Assembly (NCBI GenBank): GCA_018815265.1
Contig: JAHIYG010000266.1
Coordinates: 1 to 12,512 of the forward strand
DNA from: Candidatus Altarchaeota archaeon
GTDB taxonomy: Archaea > Altiarchaeota > Altiarchaeia > IMC4 > SCGC-AAA252-I15
Direction of reading: 5' to 3'
Length of the DNA: 12,512 nt
The notes below the pieces were generated by a model, which searched no databases, had not been told where the DNA came from, and saw nothing but the letters and a program-made list of their open reading frames with translations. Made by a program: the position numbers and the translations under genes. Shown here one piece after another: positions 6,359-12,512 of the stretch (position 1 is the first letter of the stretch; every line of letters begins with the position of its first letter).

Positions 6359-7990
6359 TTAATAGTCCATGCCGCCCATACCACCGCCGGGTGGCATGGC
6401 TGGCATATTCTTATTGCTGGATGCTATTATGTCGTCGATTCGCAGTATCATCTCCGTTGCTTCGCTTGCGCTTTTGACAACTTGGCTTTTTAGTTTCATT
6501 GGTTCCAACACGTTCTTGGCTGCCATATCTCCAACCTTAGATTCTAGGACGTTCACTCCAATGTTTACGCCGTCTTTGCCGTCGTGTTTGCTCCTCAAGG
6601 TCACCAAGGTGTCGATTGCATCCATGCCAGCTGATTCCGCAAGAGTCTTGGGTATTACCTCCAATGCGTCTGCGAACGCGTTTACTGCAAGCTGCTCCCT
6701 GCCTCCGATGCTGTCTGCGTATTTCCTCAGTTCTTTAGCGAGTTCAATCTCTACAGCGCCCCCTCCTGCGACGTATTTGCCCTGCTCAAGGGCTGCGGCT
6801 GTCACCCCTAATGCGTCGTGTATGCTTCGTTCTGCCTCATCCACGACATGCTCTGTTCCTCCGCGCACCAATATGCTTACTGCCTTGGGATTCTTGCAGT
6901 CCCGGATGTATATCATTTCATCGCCTGCGGTTTTAACTTCCTCGATGATTTTTGCGTTGCCTAGGTCTTCTTTGCTTATGTCTCTGACGCGGGTTATAAC
7001 CCTGGCACCTGTTGCCTTGGCAAGTTTTTTCATGTCAGATTCCTTCACATTCTTTACTGCCATGATTTTGGCCTTCGCAAGGTAGTGCTGGGGTATGTCC
7101 TCAATGCCTTTCTGGCAAAGCAGGACGTTGGCGCCGGATTTGACGACTGCATCAACCAAGTCCCTCATGCCTTTTTCCTCCTGGTCCAGGAATGCCTGGA
7201 GCTGGGAGGGGTCTGTTATCTGTATCTGGGCGTCTGTCTCTGTCTTTTTGACTTCAAATGCACCATCAACCAATGCTATCCTCGCATTCTCTACCTTCTT
7301 GGGCATGCCAGGGTGCACGACCTCCTTATCCAATACAATGCCCTTAATGAGTTCTGTGTCAGTCACTGACCCGCCCTGTTTTTTCTCGACTTGAATGTTG
7401 TCCAAATCCACTGAAATCCTTCCGTTTAGGTCTTCAGCAACCTGTGTGACCGCTGATACCGCAACCTCAGACAGGTGTTCCCTTGATTCGCCGACGCTTT
7501 TCCCAGTCATCGACGTTGCTGCGATTTTTTTGAGTGTTGCCTTATCCTGCAGCCCCACCGGCTTGCCTATGCGCTCTAGGACTTCCTGCGTCTTTTTCGC
7601 AGCCATCCTGTATCCGCGGGCGATGACTGTAGAGTGGATTCCCTGCTCAAGCAGTTTTTCAGCATTAGAGAGTAATTCACCGGTCATGACGACAGCGGTT
7701 GTGGTTCCGTCGCCCACCTCTTCATCCTGGGTTTTAGCGACCTCAATAACCATCTTCGCAGCCGGATGCTCCACCTTCATTTCAGAGACTATTGTGGCTC
7801 CGTCGTTTGTCACGACAATGTCGCCTAGGTCGTCTACGAGCATCTTGTCCATGCCCCTCGGCCCCAATGTGCTTCTGACCATCGCAGCCAAAGCCTTGGC
7901 AGCCATTATGTTGCTTCCTTGCGCGTCCCTTCCCTGAGTCCTCATAGCCCCCTCGGGCAGAATAATTATTTGCGGTTGCTGTTGTGCCAT
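6359..7990 (-). CDS. thsA: Thermosome subunit (group II chaperonin, CCT/TCP-1 family)
   Basis: The 543-residue protein is full length for a thermosome subunit, which assembles into a double-ring ATP-driven folding chamber in the cytoplasm without a GroES lid. ATPase signatures are intact: TLGPRGMDKML at 41-51, TNDGATI at 61-67 (catalytic-region D63) and GDGTTT at 93-98 (Mg2+-binding D94). The later YVAGGGAVEIELA block and the ALEVIPKTLAESAG segment are typical of the C-terminal equatorial domain. The middle third is the apical and intermediate domain with the built-in lid. The C-terminus ends in a Gly/Met-rich tail, GGGMGGMDY, as in many archaeal subunits. The ATG at 7990 has GGGTGAT six bases upstream and a TATA box at 8039-8048, implying high expression. 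Which subunit type (alpha, beta or other) cannot be told from one copy; the symbol is nominal. Confidence 0.97.
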   Translation of the reverse strand: MAQQQPQIIILPEGAMRTQGRDAQGSNIMAAKALAAMVRSTLGPRGMDKMLVDDLGDIVVTNDGATIVSEMKVEHPAAKMVIEVAKTQDEEVGDGTTTAVVMTGELLSNAEKLLEQGIHSTVIARGYRMAAKKTQEVLERIGKPVGLQDKATLKKIAATSMTGKSVGESREHLSEVAVSAVTQVAEDLNGRISVDLDNIQVEKKQGGSVTDTELIKGIVLDKEVVHPGMPKKVENARIALVDGAFEVKKTETDAQIQITDPSQLQAFLDQEEKGMRDLVDAVVKSGANVLLCQKGIEDIPQHYLAKAKIMAVKNVKESDMKKLAKATGARVITRVRDISKEDLGNAKIIEEVKTAGDEMIYIRDCKNPKAVSILVRGGTEHVVDEAERSIHDALGVTAAALEQGKYVAGGGAVEIELAKELRKYADSIGGREQLAVNAFADALEVIPKTLAESAGMDAIDTLVTLRSKHDGKDGVNIGVNVLESKVGDMAAKNVLEPMKLKSQVVKSASEATEMILRIDDIIASSNKNMPAMPPGGGMGGMDY

Positions 7991-7995
7991 AAAAT

Positions 7996-8002
7996 ATCAC
8001 CC
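7996..8002 (-). promoter_or_regulatory. Strong ribosome binding site of the thermosome gene
   Basis: On the minus strand GGGTGAT lies six bases before the thermosome ATG. It closely matches the archaeal 16S anti-Shine-Dalgarno complement GGAGGTGATC. It is one of only two clear sites of this kind in the window; most other genes here look leaderless or translationally coupled. Confidence 0.75.
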
Positions 8003-8038
8003 AAAAAAATAAATTGGAATATTCTATAGGTTTGTTTG

Positions 8039-8048
8039 TATATAAAAA
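8039..8048 (-). promoter_or_regulatory. TATA box of the thermosome gene
   Basis: On the minus strand TTTTTATATA is centred about 53 bases before the ATG at 7990. The expected transcription start near 8016 would give a leader of about 26 bases holding the GGGTGAT site. A CAGATCTG palindrome (8067-8074) lies upstream of the box. Confidence 0.6.
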
Positions 8049-8078
8049 TGTGTGAAAAGTGCCTTCCAGATCTGAAAA

Positions 8079-8735
8079 CTATTTAGAATGGCCTATTTCA
8101 TGGTAGGGCTTGATTATACTGGAGGCTATGTTCTTCAAGTGCTCTGAGACACGCCGGATATATCGGAATGTGAGGACATACACCATTGTTTCCTGTATTA
8201 TCTGGTTTTCCCCGCCCCACAGTCTCTTGAACATTTCATCGCATACTGCCCTTATTTCTATGTTCTTTTGTATTATGTTTTTAGCTCGCTGAACGTCGGT
8301 TTCCTTGAATGCAACTTTTGTGTCGTCGAACAGCTGGGATAAGTCGTGTTTTAATGTTTCCACATTATCTGAAAACGGAGAGTTGGTCAGTTGGTTGTCA
8401 TACATTTTGTCTAGACCCAATATGTCTTGTGATATGTCCCCTATGCGCTCGAGGTCTGTCAGCACCTGCCCCAGCACAAGAGCTGCCGAGATATTGGGGT
8501 TCTTGTTTACTGCAAGGTATTCCACTATCCTTCTTCTGGTGTTTTTTGTGTCTGAATCTATCTCATTCTCCAACCGGTCTATCTCCTGCTCGGATTTGGC
8601 TTCGTTCTTAACCAAGTCATCTACCGAGAGTACAAATATTTTTTTTGCCTTGTCAAAAAGGCTTTGTATGTCATCCAGGGAATCGTTTAACAGGCCGTCG
8701 CCAGACCAAACCTCATATAACTCCTTCAAGACCAT
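8079..8735 (-). CDS. phoU: PhoU-family protein paired with the phosphate cotransporter
   Basis: The 218-residue all-helical cytoplasmic protein has the two PhoU-type helical bundles. The first ends in DLERIGD at 94-100, the classic E/DxxxD metal-binding motif. The second has RYIRRVSEHLKNIASSII at 191-208, the degenerate counterpart with the usual IA ending. PhoU proteins bind metal clusters and restrain phosphate uptake. The gene follows the Na+/phosphate cotransporter with 5 bases between stop and ATG. Its ribosome binding site, GGTGAT at 8740-8745, contains the transporter's TGA stop, so translation of the two is probably coupled. In many bacterial NptA/YjbB-type transporters a PhoU domain is fused to the C-terminus; here the same pair is split. 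A direct regulatory role on this transporter is inferred. Confidence 0.88.
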   Translation of the reverse strand: MVLKELYEVWSGDGLLNDSLDDIQSLFDKAKKIFVLSVDDLVKNEAKSEQEIDRLENEIDSDTKNTRRRIVEYLAVNKNPNISAALVLGQVLTDLERIGDISQDILGLDKMYDNQLTNSPFSDNVETLKHDLSQLFDDTKVAFKETDVQRAKNIIQKNIEIRAVCDEMFKRLWGGENQIIQETMVYVLTFRYIRRVSEHLKNIASSIIKPYHEIGHSK

Positions 8736-8739
8736 TCAA

Positions 8740-8745
8740 ATCACC
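8740..8745 (-). promoter_or_regulatory. Ribosome binding site of phoU overlapping the transporter stop codon
   Basis: The minus strand reads GGTGAT about six bases before the phoU ATG at 8735. The TGA inside it (8743-8741) is the stop of the upstream cotransporter. A ribosome ending the transporter is thus placed on the phoU initiation site. This supports the ATG at 8735 as the true start. Confidence 0.7.
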
Positions 8746-9871
8746 AAATCCTCCCCCCTGTCAGGTATATTATGAGAAGGGGAACTAGATAAAAAAAGCA
8801 GAGTATGTATGCGACGGCATATCGGCCTTTCTGTGTTACTATGTGAGAGAGTTTCTTCGAGAGGGATATCGGCACAATCCTGAGGGGATACCATATCAAT
8901 CCCCCGAATATGTTGAATACCAGATGGCATATTGCTATGGTTACGCCGCCGAAATAGATTGTTCCAGTGGAACTGCTTACTGTGGCTGCTGATGCCATGA
9001 GTGCAGTAACTGTCGTGCCTATGTTCGCACCTATCACATAGGGGAACACTACCTCCACACTCAATATCCCAGCGGCAATGAGGGGCACAACAATTGAGGT
9101 CGTTATGGAACTGGACTGAACTATGGAAGTCAGTAAAATACCAGATAAAAAGGAAGTCAACGGCGTTTTAAAGAGGTATTTATCGACTATTTTCTCCATT
9201 TTCTTAGAGAGTATACTCCTAGTCAGAGAAGTAATGTTTTTAAGGGAGTAGAACAGAAGTGCAAATGACACTATGACACTTACGACGACACCGTGAGGCA
9301 GTTGGTTTAATGCCGCGGAGAGAGGATGTTTTATCGGGTCTATCACCAGGTTTATTGGACTCACATACTCGAACCCACCAATGCCGGCGAATGTGTCTGT
9401 AAGGGATAATGCGATATGTTCTATTATGCGCGTGTACAGTTCTACTGGGAAAAGTACTGCGACACTCAACAGGTTGAAGATGTCGTGGACTATCGCCCCC
9501 GTAAACGCCTTTTCAAATTCGTTGCGCCGTGACGCATGACCCAGCGACACTATTACGTTTGTGACACTTGTTCCGATGTTTGCACCGAAAACCAAGGGTA
9601 TGGCATTTTGTATTGTGAGCGATTGACACGCCACAAGGGAGACTATAATAGAGGTGGTGCATGAGCTGGACTGAACTACACTCGTCACTACAAGACCTAT
9701 GAAAAACCCAGTGAGCGGGTGGTTTGTCGTAGATATCAGGTTTTCCGCAAATCCTCTCCCCAACGACTTAAAAGACGACCCCATGAGGCTTATGGACAGC
9801 AGAAACAAGTAGATTGAAAAAACAAGCAAAAGAACATGATACCATGCACTATTTCTCAGAGAGTAGGTCAT
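8741..9871 (-). CDS. Na+/phosphate cotransporter (NptA/SLC34-like)
   Basis: The 376-residue integral membrane protein has the inverted-repeat architecture of the Na/Pi cotransporter family. Each half carries a QSSS motif (VVQSSSCTTS with QSSS at 67-70, IVQSSSITTS at 252-255), followed about 30 residues later by GANIGT (96-101 and 281-286). These form the substrate and sodium site in the family. Hydrophobic segments flank both repeats, and two more follow at the C-terminus (about 308-332 and 350-370). The protein stops after these, without the fused PhoU domain found in many bacterial relatives; a separate phoU gene follows directly. Import of phosphate driven by sodium is the expected role. 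The ATG at 9871 keeps the first hydrophobic helix. An AT-rich tract upstream (9882-9904) holds likely TATA elements and points to a leaderless start. Confidence 0.92.
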   Translation of the reverse strand: MTYSLRNSAWYHVLLLVFSIYLFLLSISLMGSSFKSLGRGFAENLISTTNHPLTGFFIGLVVTSVVQSSSCTTSIIVSLVACQSLTIQNAIPLVFGANIGTSVTNVIVSLGHASRRNEFEKAFTGAIVHDIFNLLSVAVLFPVELYTRIIEHIALSLTDTFAGIGGFEYVSPINLVIDPIKHPLSAALNQLPHGVVVSVIVSFALLFYSLKNITSLTRSILSKKMEKIVDKYLFKTPLTSFLSGILLTSIVQSSSITTSIVVPLIAAGILSVEVVFPYVIGANIGTTVTALMASAATVSSSTGTIYFGGVTIAICHLVFNIFGGLIWYPLRIVPISLSKKLSHIVTQKGRYAVAYILCFFYLVPLLIIYLTGGRIW

Positions 9872-9898
9872 GTAAACGAATATTTAATAAACAACATT

Positions 9899-9909
9899 AA
9901 AAAGAAAAA
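9899..9909 (-). terminator. Oligo-T terminator after the DUF3137 gene, overlapping the cotransporter promoter
   Basis: On the minus strand the sequence reads TTTTTCTTTTT about 33 bases after the stop of the DUF3137 gene (9942). Such T tracts are the usual archaeal termination signal. The tract lies 28-38 bases before the cotransporter ATG (9871), so it also overlaps the expected promoter of that gene. The 70-base gap 9872-9941 contains no gene that I can see. Confidence 0.45.
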
Positions 9910-9941
9910 TACAGCATAACGAATTCATTAGTTGGGATAAC

Positions 9942-10937
9942 CTATCTTTTGCTCCAGATTCTAGTGTTGAGGTTTAGGTCTTCGACTATGCCTGTGACCA
10001 GCCGTAGCACTCCGTAGAATTCTTGTATTTGACTGAAGTCAACTATTGAGCTGAAAAGTTTTGGCTCGAACTGGTCTTTTTTGTAGGGTATCGCAACCAT
10101 TAGTTTGTCGTCTACGAATGAGAGGTAAATGTTTTTCCCTGTTTTCTTCTTGAACTCAGTAATCCGTTGCATAAGGCTCGTTGAGAGCAGATACCTAGCT
10201 TCAATCTGGTCTTTGCCATATACAACGAAGTGTTTCTCGAATTCTGGGTCTTCCATCTTCACTAGCGGCGGCCTCATGATGTTTTTTGACTGCAGAAAAC
10301 CACCAATCATATTACCAAAAAGTTTTTCTGCCGTGTCAGGGAGGACAATCGTCTGCTGTTTGAAGCTTTTGTTGAAGTCTGCTATGAAGAATATGCCCTT
10401 GAATACTGTGGCATAGTGTGTACGGCGATGCCCACGGCTGTCTGTGGTTTCGTGCTTTTCTTGAGCGTGGATTTCAGAGAATTCTATCTGTGTCTTGCCG
10501 AGTTTTCCACATACGTAATCTTCGCCTGTGTAGGCGTCAAGTCGAGACACGAATATCCCGCTTCTTTTAAATTCCTCACGGGATATTTTCCTGTTGAAGT
10601 CGTAGACAAGGCCCTCATCCAGGTATTTCACTATTTTAGGCATTACCTGTGCCTTATAGTCTTTACGGTATTTGCTGTTTAATCTGCTGAATCCGAGGAA
10701 GTAGACTATAATCCAAGCCATCGGAAGAATTGGCAAACAGCAGAAGGTGAATGTGCATTCCCCCATGAAAAAGGACATCCCCCCAAGAAGCATGGCAACA
10801 AGGAAGCCAGTCACCAGCATAAACAATGTGAATCCAGCTATATGTAGAATGGTTTTTTTACGTATTGATTCAAGCTCCTTCAGATCGGATAAAAGCTCTT
10901 TTTCATAGTATTTTTGGAGTTCTTCCCAGCTTTTCAT
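9942..10937 (-). CDS. DUF3137-family membrane protein
   Basis: The 331-residue protein starts with a charged helix (1-28), followed by two transmembrane segments (about 29-51 and 63-83) with a short Gly/Cys-rich loop (ECTFTFCC at 60-67). The rest (about 85-331) is a soluble domain, predicted cytoplasmic. Its pattern matches DUF3137: FKGIFFIADFNKSF at 179-192, EFEKHFVVYGKDQIEARYLLS at about 232-252, LMQRI, and YLSFVDDKLMVAIPY at 271-285. The family has no established function. The ATG is 3 bases after the stop of the upstream MscS gene, so the two are almost certainly one transcript and perhaps translationally coupled. A link to membrane tension or osmotic stress is guilt by association only. 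An oligo-T tract follows the gene. Confidence 0.82.
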   Translation of the reverse strand: MKSWEELQKYYEKELLSDLKELESIRKKTILHIAGFTLFMLVTGFLVAMLLGGMSFFMGECTFTFCCLPILPMAWIIVYFLGFSRLNSKYRKDYKAQVMPKIVKYLDEGLVYDFNRKISREEFKRSGIFVSRLDAYTGEDYVCGKLGKTQIEFSEIHAQEKHETTDSRGHRRTHYATVFKGIFFIADFNKSFKQQTIVLPDTAEKLFGNMIGGFLQSKNIMRPPLVKMEDPEFEKHFVVYGKDQIEARYLLSTSLMQRITEFKKKTGKNIYLSFVDDKLMVAIPYKKDQFEPKLFSSIVDFSQIQEFYGVLRLVTGIVEDLNLNTRIWSKR

Positions 10938-10940
10938 ATT

Positions 10941-12005
10941 CTATTTCTTCAAGTGCACTGTCTGTGTAGGATATGCAAATTCCAGCTTGGCTCTAGTGAA
11001 TTGCTCAAGTATTTTGGTGTTCACTTCATTAATGACCTTCTGTCTCCCACGGTAGTCCACAATCCAGAATTTGACTAGGATATTCAGGCTAGATGACGCG
11101 AACTCATTAAATATAACTGTGGGTTCGTATTTATCAGACACACCCTCAGTTGTAGAGAGTATTTTCTTCACTATTACTATTGCCTCCCTGATTTTTTTTG
11201 GCGATGTAGCATAGGTCAGAGTCAATGTTATTGTCTGAGCTATCGAATGGTTGGGGCGAGATATGTTTTCAAGGTTTGACATGACTACTTTCGAGTTGGG
11301 GATATAAAGTTGCGTGTTGTTTAGTGTGCGTATTCTGGTACTTCTTAATCCGACCTCCATGACATCGCCTGTGACACCGTCCACAACGACTCTGTCACCG
11401 ACACTGAAGGGTTTATCGAAGAATATGGCGAATGCACCGAAAAGGTTTTCGACTGTGTCTTTCGCAGCCAACGCAAGAGCCAAACCCCCTATCCCCAGGC
11501 CGGCAATCAATGCAGTTATGTCCACGCCGAAGTTACTAAATATGACAAGGGCCCCGATGAGTATCACAGTCAGCTTTAGTCCCTTGCGCAGGACTGGAAG
11601 CAGTTGGTCATCCAGTTTAGTGTTGGATTTCTTGGCTATGGAACCCATGTATTCTTTGAGGAAAATGTCTATTACCCTTACAAGCGCCCAAACACCAGAC
11701 AATACGAATATTGAGGTGACGATGTGTAGTGCAAGTGTCCAGTATGTGTTTTCAATGTTGAGTGTTCTTATTCCAAAAACCATGCCTAATCCGATAATCA
11801 GTAGGACTGCAGGTTCTTCAAGGGCGTCTATCAACAAATCATCGTATTTTGTCGCTGTCTTAGCTGCCTGTTTTTTGAAGTAGGAATTCGATATGTAGTA
11901 GAATATCCTGCCAAAGAGTGCAAATATTAAAACTATTGCAAACGCCAGTGAGTAGTCATATAGTGTATTGCCAAAAAACGTCTCCGATAGCATTTCAAAG
12001 GCCAT
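10941..12005 (-). CDS. Small-conductance mechanosensitive channel (MscS family)
   Basis: The 354-residue channel would open under membrane tension to release solutes during osmotic downshock. There are about five hydrophobic segments (roughly 18-40, 64-80, 90-113, 143-159, 163-195), somewhat more than the three of E. coli MscS. The pore helix is Gly/Ala-rich (ALIAGLGIGGLALALAAKD at 165-183) and leads into FFDKPFSVGD at 195-204, the family signature. It is followed by the beta domain (RIRTLNNTQLYIPNSKV) and an alpha/beta C-terminal domain. Such multi-helix forms resemble the archaeal MscMJ-type channels. The ATG at 12005 lies about 28 bases after a TTAAATAA box (12030-12037), predicting a leaderless mRNA. 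The gene is followed after 3 bases by the DUF3137 gene. Confidence 0.94.
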   Translation of the reverse strand: MAFEMLSETFFGNTLYDYSLAFAIVLIFALFGRIFYYISNSYFKKQAAKTATKYDDLLIDALEEPAVLLIIGLGMVFGIRTLNIENTYWTLALHIVTSIFVLSGVWALVRVIDIFLKEYMGSIAKKSNTKLDDQLLPVLRKGLKLTVILIGALVIFSNFGVDITALIAGLGIGGLALALAAKDTVENLFGAFAIFFDKPFSVGDRVVVDGVTGDVMEVGLRSTRIRTLNNTQLYIPNSKVVMSNLENISRPNHSIAQTITLTLTYATSPKKIREAIVIVKKILSTTEGVSDKYEPTVIFNEFASSSLNILVKFWIVDYRGRQKVINEVNTKILEQFTRAKLEFAYPTQTVHLKK

Positions 12006-12029
12006 TATAAAAAGAAATAAAGCATTGGA

Positions 12030-12037
12030 TTATTTAA
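12030..12037 (-). promoter_or_regulatory. TATA-like box of the MscS operon
   Basis: On the minus strand TTAAATAA is centred about 28 bases before the ATG at 12005, the spacing for a leaderless archaeal mRNA. The 82-base gap 12006-12087 holds this box and no gene or clear terminator for the gene to the right. Confidence 0.5.
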
Positions 12038-12087
12038 GCAATAGTCGGCTTTGCTTTTTATTTTTCTATGCGTGCGAAGATGCTGGG

Positions 12088-12512
12088 TTACACTATATAG
12101 CCTGACCCACTGCTCCAAACCACCATAAACAGAGGTTGAAAAATAAGTAGGAGATATGTCATCAAGTCATCAACCCATTTGTTTTTTGATATTTCTGAGA
12201 AAGAAATGTATATTGGAAATATCATCAGCCAATAACGGGGCACTGAGTAGATATGCGGGTCAGGATAGACAAATAAGAGAGCGATGGCACTAATGAGGGT
12301 GAATAGTTTGTGGTTGTGGTTGAGGGCTGTGGAAAGCATAGTTGGGGTGATGAGGACGATTGTGGTGAGATAATATAAGAATATTATGCCACTTGAGTTA
12401 GTTGATGCAGTCACGTTATCTATGGGATTTGAAAATCTGTTGTTCCACCCTTTTTCTTTGAGGGTTATGTAGCCAAACGCATCACCTGTCAGAGAGTACA
12501 CGTAAAAAAAGA
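12088..12512 (-). CDS. C-terminal part of a membrane mannosyltransferase-like protein (PIG-V type); continues past the right window edge
   Basis: The frame is open from the right window edge to the TAA at 12090-12088, giving 140 complete codons. A GTG at 12501 is in frame, but the reading continues upstream (FFY before it), so it is probably internal. The segment TGDAFGYITLKEKGWNNRFSNP, with a small-residue/Trp block before a Pro, and the later PRYWLMIFPIYISFSEI resemble bacterial and archaeal homologues of the eukaryotic PIG-V mannosyltransferase (GT-C fold). About four hydrophobic segments are visible in the fragment. It would use a lipid-linked sugar at the outer membrane face. Catalytic acidic residues of the first loop are outside the window, so the assignment is tentative. 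The end is VVWSSGSGYIV. Confidence 0.6.
   Translation of the reverse strand, partial: FFYVYSLTGDAFGYITLKEKGWNNRFSNPIDNVTASTNSSGIIFLYYLTTIVLITPTMLSTALNHNHKLFTLISAIALLFVYPDPHIYSVPRYWLMIFPIYISFSEISKNKWVDDLMTYLLLIFQPLFMVVWSSGSGYIV

Noticed and set aside
6369..7085. Long plus-strand open frame (238 codons) opposite the thermosome gene
   Set aside because: It is antisense to a certain gene; the translation is low-complexity Ser/Ala/Leu typical of a shadow frame. The same holds for the frames at 7085-7394 and 7395-7937.
8067..8074. CAGATCTG palindrome upstream of the thermosome TATA box as a heat-shock operator
   Set aside because: An 8-base palindrome is expected by chance in a window this size; the arms break after 4 bases per side and no known archaeal heat-shock motif is matched.
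9872..9941. Possible small gene or RNA in the gap before the cotransporter
   Set aside because: AT-rich with a T tract and likely TATA elements; no open frame with a start signal and no stable fold seen.

Overview
The window comes from an archaeon. Its genes include a group II chaperonin (thermosome) with a Gly-Met-rich C-terminus. Initiation signals are archaeal: TATA-like boxes about 25-28 bases before several start codons, so those mRNAs look leaderless, and GGTGAT-type ribosome binding sites before the thermosome and phoU genes. Base composition is moderate, with frequent AGA/AGG arginine and ATA isoleucine codons. I cannot name the lineage. A complete-looking LL-diaminopimelate aminotransferase and a glucan phosphorylase suggest an organism with its own lysine synthesis and a storage polysaccharide. 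Coding density is very high: no gap between genes exceeds about 90 bases, and I see no mobile element, CRISPR array or stable RNA gene.

Left part (1-4350). A glucan phosphorylase, cut by the window edge, lies 4 bases behind a CBS-pair protein with a coiled-coil tail; both read leftward and look like one operon. A Thr-rich, Cys-containing lipoprotein diverges from this pair across a 75-base gap with one AT-rich box that could serve both directions. Rightward follow dapL and an unrecognised 211-residue protein. A second small CBS-pair protein reads back toward it, with the two stop codons 2 bases apart.

Middle (4351-8078). A 48-base divergent gap holds a perfect 7-1-7 palindrome beside a TTAATTAA box. 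From it runs a 642-residue multi-pass membrane protein resembling GT-C glycosyltransferases. It converges on the thermosome gene, with a G/C hairpin between the two stops. The thermosome has a strong TATA box and a near-perfect ribosome binding site.

Right part (8079-12512), all leftward. A Na+/phosphate cotransporter is followed by phoU; the phoU ribosome binding site contains the transporter's stop codon. An MscS channel gene is followed after 3 bases by a DUF3137 membrane protein. At the right edge is the C-terminal part of a membrane protein resembling PIG-V-type mannosyltransferases.

Overall this is mostly core and envelope physiology: storage glucan, lysine, protein folding, phosphate uptake, osmotic protection and surface glycosylation. 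The least explained items are the CBS-phosphorylase pair, the palindrome at 4362-4376, the lipoprotein and the 211-residue protein.
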